Shown piece after piece: positions 23,859 to 36,600 of a DNA stretch of 64,000 nucleotides. Numbering within the stretch: position 1 is the stretch's first letter; each line of letters starts with the position of its first letter. Position numbers and translations under genes: made by a program. The DNA lies in NCBI GenBank assembly GCA_038277395.1, contig CM076196.1, positions 28,475,935 through 28,539,934 of the forward strand, given 5' to 3'. The notes beneath the pieces were generated by a model that worked only from the letters and a program-made list of their open reading frames with translations, did no database searches and was not told where the DNA came from. This stretch comes from Dryocosmus kuriphilus. Its lineage: Eukaryota; Arthropoda; Insecta; Hymenoptera; Cynipidae.

Positions 23859-24089
23859 TGTATTAAGAATTGCTGAGAGATTCTCAGATTCTCATTCTCT
23901 TCTCCTCTTTTCTTCATCTGAAACTTAACGCTTATACCCTGGTCAATACCAACATTACATCACCTAAAGAAAAAAAAAAAAAACGATGATTATTACTGTT
24001 CGAGATTCCTCACAATATTGCAGTAGAGATTGATGGAAAAATGACATACTTTGGACCATAAGTAGTGTTTATTCAAACAAGTAGTGTTT

Positions 24090-24585
24090 ACTATATTAAA
24101 ACACATACTACTCTTCCTTTTTCTGAATTTAAAGAAGGAATTAAATTCCTAATGCAACAAACCTTTATCCTATTCAACAAAAATTTTTACAAACAATTTT
24201 ATGTTTCCCCAATGGGATCGCCCATTTCTCCGTTTTTAGCAGACATGGTACTTCAAGATCTAGAATCAGAGATTTTTAACCATTTAGATTTTTCTATCCA
24301 TACATACTATAGGTATGTTGATGATACACTCTTAATTATACAAAAAGGTAAAATTAATTATATTTTAAACAAATTCAACTCTTACAACTCTAGATTAAAT
24401 ACCACTTTCGAAACTGAAAATAACAATTCCATCTCTTTTTTCAATGTTAAAGTTATTAAAAATAAAAATGTCACTATTATTACAGACTGGTAAAAAAAGG
24501 ATACTTTCTCGGATATATACTTAAATTTTCGCTCGAACCATCCTATTCAACATAAAATTGAAATTATTAAGAATTTAACAAACAC
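24090..24585 (+). pseudogene. Penelope-like reverse transcriptase fragment
   Basis: This third PLE lineage reads PFSEFKEGIKFLMQQTF, then VSPMGSPISPFLADMVLQDL (motif B) and YYRYVDDTLLII (motif C). It ends at INDW-type sequence followed by a stop at about 24491, with weak homology continuing to about 24580, where the LINE begins. Motif A is missing at the 5' side. It is distinct from copy 1. Confidence 0.88.
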
Positions 24586-24601
24586 AGAATTAACAGCAAG
24601 A

Positions 24602-25565
24602 TGGACAGAGATGAGGGGGAGGAAAAATAATCAGTGGATAAAAGCAGAGAGAGCACCATCGAGATACTAATCAGGCAGTTAAGAAAGGAAACGTGCAAAG
24701 GGTTAGCGGAAGTAAAGAAACAGGGGAGGGGAACAAAGGGGGTGGTTCTGAAAATGAAAGGGAAATGGGAAAAATGGGAAACGAGCTGGAAAGAGGAGAA
24801 AGAGAAGGTGTGAAAAAAACTAGAGAAAATGAAGGAAAAGCAGAGACTGTTGGAGGACGGGATGAAAAAGGAAATGAGACAGCTAGCGGAGAGGGTCCGC
24901 AAGTTAGAATGCAGGGTCGATAGCGAGGAAAATAGTGAAGATAGGGGGAGAAAGGACAGAAAGGAGAGAGAGTTAGAACTGAGAGAGGAGAATGAGAGAA
25001 TGAGACAGAGATTACGCGGGTTAGAAAGGAACATGGAAGTGGAGAAAAGAGAAAAGAAGGAGAAAAATATAGTGGTTAAAGGAATGCAAGTAGAAAGTGA
25101 GACTAGAAAGGAGGAGGTAGAGAAATTGATGAGAGACATAGGGGCACAGGTTAAGGTGGAGGAAATAAAGGGGGTGGGTAGCAGGATAAGAGGAAAAGCA
25201 AGGATTTATGTAGTCAGATTCGGGAGCGAAGTGGAGAAGAGGGAGGTAATAATGAAAAAAAAGTAGCTCAGGGGAAGAAAAGAAAGAATAAGGGAAGATT
25301 TGATATGGAGGAGGAGAAAGAAAAAATGGGTAATAGAGGAAAGGACGTGGGAGGAAAGCAGGAAAGGAAGCAGGGTAAGGATCAGGAGAGACATATTGTG
25401 GGTGAATGAGACAGTGTGGAGATGGGACGAAGACAGAGAGGAGCTGAAAAGAGGCGAATGGTCACAAGGAAGTAGGGAAAGAGAGGCGACTAAGAGCAGA
25501 GAGGAAGCGGCGCGTTTTGCGAACGAGAAAAGAGGGGAAAGCGGTGTGAAAGGGGAGGGAAGGTA
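24602..25565 (+). pseudogene. LINE ORF1, coiled-coil RNA-binding protein
   Basis: The start MDRDEGEE is followed by a Lys/Glu/Arg-rich coiled coil (about 24700-25060; KMKEKQRLLEDGMKKEM, ELREENERMRQRLRGLE). Then comes a globular part resembling the RRM-like fold of L1-type ORF1 (KNIVVKGMQVES, LMRDIGAQVKVEEIKGVG). ORF1 proteins of this type coat LINE RNA. Stops occur at about 24630 and 25264, with frame changes near 24815. The end at RGESGVKGEGR is just before ORF2. Confidence 0.8.
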
Positions 25566-25579
25566 AAAAGGGGGTTAAG

Positions 25580-28500
25580 GTGGCAGTTTGGAATGTATCA
25601 GGTTTAAAAAACAAAGATAGACGATTTTGGGATGAGTTGAATAAATGGGACGTAATAATGATGAGCGAGGTGAGGAAAGAGTTGGTAACAGATGAGAAAG
25701 GGGGACAGAGAGAGGTAGAGCAGGAGGGTACCATGGTTCGGAGAATAATGGTTGGAAGAGTGAGAGTAGACGTTGTGTGCGTGTACGGAAGAAGAGGAGA
25801 AGAGAACGGGTGGAAGGTAATAAAGAGATGGATGGAGGAAAAGTGGGAAGAGCTAGTATTGATAGGTGGAGATTTGAATGCTTGGACAGGGGAATTAGGG
25901 GGAGAATTAATGGATGAAGAAACTGAAAGATGTTGTAGAAAATCGAAACAACGGCAAATATATGGAAAAGGAAAAATACTCCTTAATTTGATAGGAGAAG
26001 CAGGTTGGTTCATTTGTAATTGAAATACGAGAGGAGATGAAGAAGGGGAATTGACGTACGTAGGAAAAGGAAAAACAGTGATAGATTATATACTGGCGGA
26101 AGAAAGGATAAGAAAGTTTATAGACAGGATGGAAGTAGGTGATCAGTTGGGTTCGGAACACTTTCCGGTAATCGCCATCTTCAGAAGCGAAGGATGGAAG
26201 CGAGGTAGAGGAAAGAGAGAGAGGATGTCGGAGAAAAGAGTGAATATGGGTAAATGGGAGAGAGAAAGACTTAGAGAATATAAGGAAAAGACGGAAAATG
26301 GGTATGGAGTTAGTTCACAAGAGGAAGACTTTGATAGGATGGTAGCAAATTTAAGGGAGAGGATAGAGAAGATAAAGAGTGAGTTGATGCCGCAAGGGGT
26401 GCAGGAAGAGAAAAAGAGAGGATGGCGGGATGCGGAATATAAGGAGGGTAAGGAAAAAAATGAAGGATTATTTAAAAAGGTGAAGGAAAGAAGAGTTGGA
26501 TAAAAGAGAGTATAATAAAAGAAAAAAAGTGCATGAGAGATTATTGAATGGAAAGAGACAGGAGGAGAAAAACAGATATAAGGAAGAAGTTCAGAAAGCG
26601 GTAAAGGCAGGTAGGGAGTGGGAAGTGATAAACAGGGAAAGGGGAGGAAGAAGAGTTGTAAATGTGGAGACTCAGATGAGTGAATGGTCTTAGTTTTTTA
26701 AAAAGCAGTTAGGAGGAGTAGAAAATATGGTAAAAGGTGAAGGTAGGAAGACAGTAGAGGGGGAGGAGGAAGTCGGGAATGAGATAAGCAGAGAAGAGGT
26801 GAAAGATGCAATAAGAAAGCTCAATAGAAACAAGGCGACTGGAGAGGATGGCGTAGGGAATGAGGCTTTGAAATATGGAGGAGATGTGGTTCAGGAAGAG
26901 CTGTGGAGAATATGCAATAAGATCTGGAAAGGAGAAGGGTGGCCAAAAGAGTGGAGAACAGGGTTGGTAGTACCACTGATTAAGAAGGGACAGGGTAAAA
27001 AGGTAGAGGAGTACAGAGTAATCACACTTATATCGGTAGGATACAAAATATATGCGGAAATAATAAAGAGAAGGCTAGAAAGACAGGTGGAAGATAAGGG
27101 GATGATCCCACGTAACCAAACGGGTTTTAGGAAAGGGATGGTCACTATTGATAATGTGTACGTACTTAACTTCCTGGTGAATAGGAACGTAGGGAGGAAG
27201 AAAGGCAAGTTGATAGCGCTGTGTGTGGACTTCAGGGCAGCGTTTGATTCGGCAAACAGGAAAGGTCTTTGGAATACCCTAGAAGAGAGGGGAGTGGATA
27301 CGGGGCTAGTGGAAAGAATTAAGGAAATCTTCGTAGAAACCAGAGTACGGGTGAGAGTGGGAGTTCAAAAAGGAGAGGCGTTCTGGACAGGGAGAGGAGT
27401 AAGGCAAGGTTGCCCACTCAGTCCGCTCCTCTTGAGTTTGCTGTTAGCAGAATTAGAGGAGAAATTGGCAAGGAAGGGCAAGGGAAGGTTTATACTGGGC
27501 AACTGTAAAAAATACTCCCTCACTTACGCAGGCGACATAGTTCTGTTAGAGGAAGAGGAAAGAGGGATGAATTTAATGATGAGGATGTTTGAAGAAAACG
27601 TGAGAGGGAAAGATCTGACGGTAAATGTAGGCAAGACCAAAATCGTTTATTTTAGAAACAGGAGAAGTAAAATAGAGTATGAATGGAAGTTGAATGGTGA
27701 GATCGTAGAAGTAGGGAGGAGTTCTGTTATCTATGTTTCTGGTTTGAATCTAGAGGAGGGTGTGAGATGCAGGTAAGAAAGAGGATTGAGTGTGCGAGTA
27801 AGATAATGGGGTAAGTGTGGGGTATAGGTAATAGAAGATTCAAGGATGACTGGAATATGAGAGTGTGGATGTTTGAGGTATTAGTGTGGTCAGTGATGAG
27901 CTATGGAATAGAAATCTGGTGTTGGAGAGAATATAAAGGGGCGGAAAGTGCACAGGAAAGATTCCTGAGATGGGCAATGGGAGTGAGCTGGAGCTGCCCG
28001 GGATATATGTTGAGAGAAGAATTGGGAAGGGAAAAATGTTAATACGGCAACTGAAGAGAGCGTGGAATTTTGAATAAAAGCTAAAAAGGGGAGAGGAAAG
28101 TAAGATATCTAAGCATGTTTAACGGAGATTCAAAGTGAAGAGGGAAGGGGAACCACGGAGCGATCGGAGCGATCGAGATGGGAGAAGAATAGAATGCAGC
28201 TAAGAAAAGAATGTGGGATAAGGGAGGCAAATGAAGACTGGCAGCAGGTGGAGCAGGACTGGTTAGTTAAGCAGAAGGAACATAGATGGGGGAAAATTGT
28301 GAGTTCAAGGTATAATAGATGGCATAGGATGGTCAAGAGTGAAATGGAACCGGAATATCTGGAAAAGATGAAGATGGAAGGTAAGTGGAACAGGGCGTTG
28401 AGGTTTAGGATGGGAGAAGGAATGAGGGAATGCAGATATTGGAGGGATGAGGAAGAGAATGTATGCAGGGTGTGTGGGTATGAACTAGAGACATGGGAGC

Positions 28501-28660
28501 ACGTGTTAGAGAGATGCAGAGGGGATGAAACGGGAGGGGAGACTGTGTATGATAGGATAGTATAGATATTAGATGAGAATGGACAAGGGGAGAATGGAAT
28601 GAAAAAGTTGGAAGAATCGAGAGAAGGAGCAGGGGGCAGGGGGTTAAAGAAATCCAAAAG
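25580..28660 (+). pseudogene. LINE ORF2: endonuclease, reverse transcriptase, CCHC
   Basis: The endonuclease begins with VAVWNVSGLKNKD, and further motifs are LIGGDLNAW, TVIDYILAEER and SEHFPVIA. The reverse transcriptase has LNRNKATGEDGVGNEALK, NQTGFRKGM, motif A LCVDFRAAFDSANRKG and motif B GVRQGCPLSPLLLSLLLAEL. Motif C reads YAGDIVLL where the second copy has YADD, so a catalytic Asp is lost. The C-terminal finger is CRVCGYELETWEHVLERC. Stops and frame changes occur at about 26021, 26501, 26691, 27774 and 28040. It nicks target DNA and copies its own RNA when intact; this copy cannot. Confidence 0.9.
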
Positions 28661-28905
28661 TGAAACCTAAATGAAAGAATTCAAAATAAAGTCGCGAATG
28701 AAGGATACGGAAGAGCAAAAAGCGAGAGGAAATGGAAGCCCCTGGTCGAATCAAAGAGCGTATAATATAAGGATAAGGCGTAGTGTTAAGGAAATTATGT
28801 GTATAATAGGCTTAAATAGTAAGTAAGAATATGTAAATAGAGTTATTATGTAAAGGGAACGGAGGCCCTCAAACACGTAAAAGGGAGAATAATAAACATA
28901 CATAC

Positions 28906-29120
28906 TCGAAATCTCTTGTAAATCCTGAAACTCTTCTAAATTCTTTTAAGATCATTCAAAATTACTTAAAGTCAACTTAAATCTCCAAAGATTCATTAAG
29001 ATCTTTTTGAAATTCATCAAAATCCTTTAAAGTTGCTTTAAATCTCCTAAAATCCCTTGAAATTTTGTAAAATCATATAAAATCTTTCGCAATCTCCTAA
29101 AGTTTCTTTAATATCGTCTA
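28906..29120. repeat. Short block of ~10-bp phased A-tract sequence
   Basis: AAA starts recur about every 10 bp (for example AAATCTCTTGTAAATCC, then CTAAATTC, then CAAAATTAC). It has the same style as 14390-18010 but is only about 200 bp, and lies directly after the LINE 3' end. Confidence 0.65.
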
Positions 29121-29609
29121 AAAAAATAAATGGTTTTACTGAAAATTCAAATTAAAGGAACTTTTTTTCTTAAATAAGAAATTTTGCTTCAAACCAAGTG
29201 AAATAGTCACTCGTTATTGGAAGAATTATGGCCATTAAAAAAAAAAATCATTGAAATCCAGTCGGAAACTTACAGGTACCTTTCTTTCGAGAAAGATTCT
29301 GTTTTTCCAATCTGCTCCGATTGAGAACGATTGGGAACGATTGCAAAATAGAAGAAGCGTAATCTTTCTCAGTCATGTTGACCCAATTAAGAAACACAAT
29401 TGAAATTGATTGAAATTTGTCTTCTATCGTTTTCAGTTGATTCCAATCGATTATTTCTAGAAGGGATCGCCACTACGTTTGACTAAACACTACTTGTTGT
29501 TCGAAGTATGTAATTTTTCCATCAAGCTCTTTGGTTTTCGTATAAAGCAATATTAAATCTTAAACATATGTGTTTAAATTTTCTACAAGCGTAATGAGGG
29601 TTCATACCG
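29121..29609. other. Unassigned spacer
   Basis: No gene or element end was recognised. It contains short GATTGAGAACGATTG-type phrases repeated twice near 29320. Confidence 0.35.
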
Positions 29610-30969
29610 TAAGAATGATTAAGCCTCCTTTATAAGTTTGTTGCATCTATAAAAAATGGCGCCAAATGCAACCAATGAAAAAATTCATTTTTGAAATGCA
29701 TGATTTTCATTGGCCGCCGACAAGATGGATTGACATAGGTGCAATTCGCGGTGGGCATAAAAACGCGAAAACCTGGTGGCCACTTCACAAAGCTCTATGT
29801 GCAGGCTCGCCATGTTTATTTATCATGTAAAATACAGTCTGATTACTCTAATTTTACGTTTAATTTTTATAAAAAGTTGTGACCAGCGTAAACTCCGAGT
29901 ATAATATATTGTTTGAGTGTTGTATTATAATAGCGGTAAGTATTCATGTCGGAATATTCATATGCAGATCAGCAATAAAATAAATTGTGCATGATGCTTA
30001 TAGGTTCGTTTTGTGTGTCATACGTTAAAAAATGATAATTAGATCATATATTAATGTCCTCTCCACAATTATTATTAATAATGTTGTAGGTTGTTTAAAA
30101 AATTGTAAATTTTTTGTAAAATCATATGGAAATACCTTTTTTTTTGTTTCACAATCAACAAGCTCCACACTTCACATATGGTTTGAAAACTGCTTCCCTA
30201 TTTCTCTAAATTCATTACAACAATAAAAAAATCATTTCACTTGTTTTATACAAACAACTTACAAGATTATTAGAATTAATAATTAATGACAAAACAATAA
30301 TATTTTTTTCTCTTTTAAATGTGACACAAAAGCCTAACCTATAAGCATCTTCACAACATTCCTTTTCTGCTACCTTACCAATGCATATATATCTGAATAC
30401 TGACCGTTATTATAATTTAACACTTAAACAATATATTTCACACTGCTTTTAAGCGGGAAATCACTTTTTATCAATATTAAAATTTATCAATTACGAGGCT
30501 ACATGTAAACAGTAAAAAAGAGCCTGCTTTCAGACCACGGGACGCAATCAGACCAATCAGATGGTTGCGATTGCAGCGCCTCTGTAATTCGTGCCCACTG
30601 CGAATAGCTGACAGTGACAGAGTCAAGTTGCTCATTGAAAATTTACAACATCGTATTTGAAGTTGTTTATTGTTGAAAAAATTCAATATAATAAATAAAG
30701 TATAAGTAAAAGTGGATTATAATGCGGAGGTATGGAATAAGAATTAATTCTTGTTTTATTTGTAAGGTTATGATTTTTGAGAGTTTCGATTTCTAGCAGG
30801 TAAGCTAGGTAAGTATTTTCAGTCGCCATCAGCTGTTACACCTATTTTAATCCATCATGGCGGCGACCAATGAAAAGTCTACATTCAAAAATTACTTTTT
30901 TCATTGGTTGGATTTGGCGCCATTTTTTGTACATACAACAACCCTATGACCGAGACTTAATCATTCTTA
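29610..30969. mobile_element. Foldback-type element with ~140-bp inverted ends
   Basis: The left end TAAGAATGATTAAG(C)CTC recurs inverted at the right end. The arms, about 29610-29750 and 30835-30969, share AAAAAATGGCGCCAAAT, CAACCAATGAAAAAA, TTTTCATTGG and GATGGATT. A further inverted pair, CGCGGTGGGCA near 29738 and TGCCCACTGCG near 30592, lies inside. No coding sequence was recognised, and flanking duplications were not found. ATGGCG words occur in both arms, as in the foldback element at 2151. Confidence 0.65.
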
Positions 30970-32219
30970 TCGTATAAAATTGCATATAATTTCACACACG
31001 TTTATTTGCCATTTAATACACTAAACACTTGAATTTTCATTTATGTTAGTTTAGATTCAGTACAAAAGGTATCAAATTTCAAAAAAAGTTCGAATATCTA
31101 TATACACATAAGTATTTGAATTTTTAAATAAATGTTTTGGAATTAATGTAAAAATGTATGGAATTTAAAATACTATTACTTGAAAATTTACATGCATGCT
31201 ACTTTAAAGTCAGAACAAAGGTATGTTTCAAACAAATGTGTCGTAGAATGGAGATACATATATATGATAATTCCTTCACACATTTATGTATGAAATGTTG
31301 AATATAAATTTTGGAACAGTGTGTATTGCTTGGAAGCGAGAAACATTGAAATTTCTATACTGGAATTAGTGAGAAACAAGGAAGCATAACAAATATTGTA
31401 ATGTTGTTTACTCACTAAAAATATATTAATTATTGATATAACATTTTGAAATTTCATTAAAGACTATTTCGCCTCTGAAAAAAGAAATTAAGTACGCGCT
31501 TAACGCGCAAATGGTGTTGTTATTTAAAATGATTAAGATCAAATTCTTTCTGCGTTGAATATTCCTATTATGGCATAAAAAGAAAGTACAATACAATGGA
31601 AATGATACAATTTCTTACGAAAAAATGAATTAAAGCTTATTTTGGAGCTTAATTCAGCTTCTAGATAATCTTGACAAATGATTTCAGGGTATGTATGTTT
31701 GCCGTTGTTCAGATACTGCATTCCCCGAATGCTGTTTAATATGCGAAGCCATACGTTCAGCTACCTGGTTCTACATGAAATTCGAACGAAGAATATTAAA
31801 TGATAAAATAACCCGATAACAGGTGCACTAAATATAAAATTAGGTCGATTTAAACGGTTCAATTAAAAACTTTATCCCATTAAATTTTATATATAAATCT
31901 ACTTCCGTTTTATGGCTAAATTATTTTAATATTTCACGATTAAAAGGAATTACCACTCAAATGCGTTTATTAAATGCCCTATTTGAAATTATTGAATTTC
32001 TCCGAATTATTGATATTAATATTATTGATATTAACTGATTAATTTCATAAGTAATAATTTAATTGTTTAAACTCAATCTTTCAAACAAAAAAATCTACAA
32101 GAATTAAAAACTTTTTTTTTGAAATGCAGGTATCCAAAAACGAATTTGCTTAAATAATATGTTTCATACGTAAATTCAACAAAATAAAATTTTAAAATAA
32201 ATAGATATAGGTAAACATA
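30970..32219. other. AT-rich spacer
   Basis: Nothing was recognised. The longest open frames are about 60 codons and look random. Confidence 0.4.
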
Positions 32220-33189
32220 AATAGAACTGGTGTCCAGGTATAAAAATTAGAATTAACTTTTGGTAGGTGTATTTAGATATTTATCATTCAAAAAGCCCGC
32301 TCAAAGAGATTGGCAAAAACCTTCGTGACGCTATGTTGGCACCACTGTTCCCTATACTGACGTGGAGTCCGAGCGCGACCTGTCATTTACTTTGTTCACA
32401 GTGCTCAATGTTGTGAGGTTACCTCAAGTGTGTTTCGCGATTTTTACAATGAATAAAAATATCGAACAAAGAATTTGTCTGAAATTTTGCATTGCAAATG
32501 GAATTTCGTGTGCGGAATCGATGAAAATGTTGAAGAGGGCTTACGGTGAATCGACTTTAGCAAAAACACACGCATATGAGTGGTACAGTGCATTCAAAAG
32601 TGGTCGAGATGTGGTGGAAGATTTGCCTCGCTTTGGTCGGCCATCAACGTCTTTATCTGAAGATAACATCGCTAAAGTGAAGGAAATGGTGACTGAAAAT
32701 CGTCATCTAAGTTTAAGAGAGATATCCGCTGAACCTTCTGTGTCTCACGAATCAGTTCGTACCATTCTAAGCGATTGTTTGGACATGAAACACGTTGCTG
32801 CTCGACTAGTTTTTGCACCACGATAACGCGCCATCTCACAAAGATATCATTGTGAACGAATTTCTAGCCAAAAACTCAACGAATGTCATCTAGCAACCAC
32901 CATATTCACCTGATATGGCTCCGGCCGACCTTTTTCTCCTTCCAAAACTCAAATTGCCGCTTCGAAGCACCCGTTTTCAGTCGATAGAAGCCATAAAAGA
33001 GAATTCGCGGCGAGAACTGAAGTCGATTCCGGAAAATGCATTTAAAAAATGTTTTGATGATTGGATTATTCGTTGGCATAAGTGTATTATTTCCGAAGGG
33101 CCTGCTTTGAAGGCGATAAAATAAATTTGGGTGAATAATAAATAGTTTGTCTTTTATTGTCTAATTCCCGGTACTTTCTTGACAGAATG
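32220..33189 (+). mobile_element. Internally deleted mariner
   Basis: The 3' end CCCGGTACTTTCTTGACAGA followed by TA (33190-33191) is mariner-like. The 5' terminal repeat is not recognisable, so that limit is approximate. The inside retains the N-terminal and C-terminal thirds of a transposase joined directly together. It can only be non-autonomous. Confidence 0.8.
32449..33124 (+). pseudogene. mariner transposase with first catalytic block deleted
   Basis: The start MNKNIEQRICLKFC opens the helix-turn-helix domain, followed by YEWYSAFKSGRDVVEDLP, FGRPSTSLSED and LREISAEPSVSHES. After HVAARLV (about 32810) the sequence jumps to LHHDNAPSHKDI (second D) in another frame. The roughly 100 residues that carry TGDE and the first catalytic Asp are therefore absent. 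The third motif is present (QPPYSPDMAPADLFL), after a stop near 32892. The end is WHKCIISEG. Confidence 0.9.
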
Positions 33190-33191
33190 TA

Positions 33192-33603
33192 TCAAAGTAC
33201 CAATGAAATGTTTCATAGACACATGATACATGTATACCTAAATGCACCGAGTAATCCGAAGATGACTGTGATTTCTCACGTCCTCTCCTGTAATTAAATT
33301 TTATTGTTCTAAGCTGAAATAGTTACGAATGTCATTTTTATGTTGCTCAAAGTCTAATGACTATAACTTGTCAATAGATGTAGTAATAGGAATTAGGAGA
33401 TTTTGGCAAGAAAGATTATAGAAAGCAAGAGAGCAGAAAGCAGAAGAAAAGTTCCGTTTACACACACAACTTGCTACCCGATCTTCCGCTCTGCTATAAA
33501 CGTGGGGCATTGTCGCACACATGTATGTGCTTGCCGGCTCGTGGTCTAAGTTCGATGTCCTCCCTTGCTTCTTCACATCTAATTTCATCACTTTCCAATC
33601 TGT
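33192..33603. other. Unassigned spacer between mariner and PLE end
   Basis: No domain was recognised. A 76-codon minus-strand frame (33361-33591) has no visible family features. Confidence 0.35.
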
Positions 33604-33636
33604 AAGTAAAATTTCGTCGGTCTTTCAGCCAATTTA

Positions 33637-36600
33637 AGGTAAAAGGTCGTATTGTGAGACAGATTCAAGCGTAATGCTCGGCTAAATAAGTCATTTTAAG
33701 CCTTAAAATGCATTAAAACGCTCAAGTTTTTTTTCTTTAATGCAAAATTGTATATTTTAGTAATTAAAAATCGGTTTAAGTACAAAAATTAGATCGAAAA
33801 AATTATTTTATCGGGAAAAATTATGTATAATATAAGTGACCCGATTTATGGAACACCGTAAAATAACGTGACCCTGTTGTGTCACATAGTTTGTCCCGGT
33901 TTATGAGACATACCAAAGACTGTATAATTTGGCGAATTAAAAATATACATGCGTGATTAGCTGCAGTAAAATAACTAATAACATAACATTTAATATTAAA
34001 ATATAAAAGTATTACAAAAATTATCTAAAATTGTGTAATATAAGCTTACATTGAGAATAAAAATAAATTAAAACCATCAGTGTAAATATTATTGTAGATT
34101 TAAGCCATCAGCGTAAAAATAATTGTAACTTAATTTAGTTACTTACAATATGTACACACACATTATTTAAATAAATAATTAGAACAATCTAAACGAAAAA
34201 ACATTTGATTTTTACAAACAATGAAAAGAAAACAAAAAGTTAAGTATCTTAGTAAAAAAACTATTGTTCTTCTTTGATTTTATTTGAATAAGTTTGATTT
34301 TTTTCCTGCAATTCTCTTTCAGCCTCTTCTATTTTCCTTTTCTCCTATTGTAACTGCTTCTTTTTTTCATTTTCTTTTCTTCTTTCTTCCGTTGCTCATC
34401 TTCTTTTCTCACGTGATGCTGCAACCATGCATCTGAGCAGGCAGCTAAAGGAAGTTTTGCTTTCCCTGAAGCCTCTACTTTTATTCTTTTAGTTTTAGGT
34501 AGGTATTTGGTTGGTAATGTAAACACTTTTGAAAAGACTTCATTAGCACTTGTAAAAGATATTTTTATAATTATTCATAGAATTTCGAATGGCTTGAGAA
34601 AATTAAAAAATTGCTTAACTTACTTTGACTCGTAGTTGTATTTCCTTTAATATTCTCCTTATTAGTAATCTCTGCAAAATTCATATTCATGTATAACAAG
34701 TTTTTTGACTCTACTTTAAAATTCAACATTATCTATGTATTTTAAGATTTTTTTACAAAACTTTTAGGGTGTTATGAACAATGGGAGCATTAATTTCAGA
34801 TTCTATTTTCAAGCTATTGATTGTCGAGTTAGCTGAGCTGCATTTGAAAAACTGCCATTCGTACTCTCTGATACATTACCTGGCAATATTATATCTGCTG
34901 CAGAGCTATTTAGTAAAAAGCTCTCAGTTACATCAAGTAAATTAAGACTTGCTACCTCCAATGATACAATTTGAAACTGATTCATTGAGTAATTTATACA
35001 TCTCCTGTCCAAGAGCCAGAAGCATAAGCAGCTTTGAATTCTTCAACCAATCCAGCAGGGAAAGTCGTTTCAAAGTAGTCCAAAAACGGTTTGTCATATA
35101 ATTTTGATTTCTCAAAATTAGAATTTTCTTGACTTTGTTCATTTGGTGATAAAATTTCTCGAATTTTCCTTCCTTTCTTCATACAGAGCACTCTACATTA
35201 TTAAAATCAAATGGCATAAGGCCTGATGCTCTAAATGCATTTTTAACTATTTTTTTTCATCCATTTGATCAAGTGTCTACTTCAAAACCAATGGAAAGTT
35301 TTCTTTAGTAACTCAGTTAACCCTTTTCTCATTTTTCCATTTTGGCACACATTTCCTCCACTTTTCTTTAAAAGGGTGAAAACGCCCAATATCTAGTGGC
35401 TGATATATTGTATATGTGTTGCATTCGGATAAAGTCCTATAATTTCAATATTTTCTTTCTCGACAAAATTTGACAATTGGTGGACTCAAATGAGATGAAC
35501 GGTTGTCGAGATACATTATAACTGGGAATTCCACTTCTTCAGCTATGAGCCAAAGATAAAACACGTTTGTAAAATACACATAGAATGACCCTGTCGTCAT
35601 CCATCCATTATCAGAGACACCGAGACCCCAACCTTTAGCAGTATTTTCAATAATCTTTTTAGGAAGTTCTTCTTTGTAGGGAAACAACAGTATCGGTAGA
35701 GCTCGAATCCATTCAGCACTGTAAGTAAACAAGACTTATGTTTTCTTTACTGGCATCAGTGATTTTATAAGCTGAGCGAGATCCTTTTTCTGTAAATTTT
35801 CTTTCTGAATCTGGATATAGTTGGACACTGGTCTCATCGCAATAAAAAATGCGTTCAGCAGGAATATCAAGTAAGTCTTTGCTTTTCAAATAATTTTTCT
35901 TCTCATTGAAACATTCTTTAATTTCTTCTGCTGTAACACTAGCTCTAGTTAGACTTAAATGCTGAACTTTTCTTGAAGACAAATTTGGGTGCCGTTTTCT
36001 AAATGCCTCGTACCAGTATCTATCTACAATGTGTAATATAATAAATTGAATATTATAGTAAAATATGTACTAAGAATTAATACAAAATACAATAAATACC
36101 TGGACGTTCATTTACAAATGGAGCCTTCCTATTAGTTTCTCAAGATATTTTTGGACAAAATCAAAAACTTCAGTTTTTTTGACTGGGTACCCACGCTCAG
36201 CTCTGTACAAAATCGAGTCAACAATATCTATTTCTTCTTGCTAACTTAAAATAGTTTTTTGGTCCACGTTTCTGTACCTCAGACTTATCATGTCTACGTG
36301 CCAATGTACATACTTACAGGAACGTCAAGTGCTGCAGCAACTATACTGAGAGAAGCATCTGATCCTTGATATGCATCAGTTGATTTTTGTATTTCTTCTT
36401 CATTATATTGTTTTCTTCTTCATTATATTGTTTTCTTCTTAAAGATTTTCTAGCTTTAGCACCGCCTATCACCTTGCCTTCTCTTTTTATGTACTTTCAT
36501 TTTTGCAATGTTATATTTAATCTAGATTAATTAAATAAGTAGTAACAGAAATTAAAAAATGATACACCTTTGAGTACAGACTTTTTGAGGTTAGACACAT

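Larger units (their letters stand above)
13703..23983 (+). mobile_element. Penelope-like element copy 1, split by two hAT-type insertions
   Basis: Removing the two insertions and their 8-bp duplications leaves about 2.2 kb of PLE: a reverse transcriptase, a GIY-YIG endonuclease region, a ~470-bp 3' region with a hammerhead-like motif, and an A-rich end at 23968-23983. The 5' part is missing or unrecognised. The coding frame runs across both insertion sites: SFSKDP into TRLIQIKLNKLL, and GETKRYVGT into the downstream INHRRDNTALSKHA segment. This shows the PLE was there first. Confidence 0.85.
24590..28905 (+). mobile_element. Non-LTR retrotransposon (LINE) copy 1, about 4.3 kb
   Basis: Two reading frames lie in order: a coiled-coil ORF1, and an ORF2 with endonuclease, reverse transcriptase and a CCHC finger. 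The 3' end closes with a GGAGAATAATAAACATACATACT tail, split here as GGAGAATAATAAACA then TACATACT. The sense strand is extremely rich in A and G. The element starts where the PLE fragment ends, and no target-site duplication was resolved. It is the same family as the LINE at 43000-47958. Confidence 0.85.
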
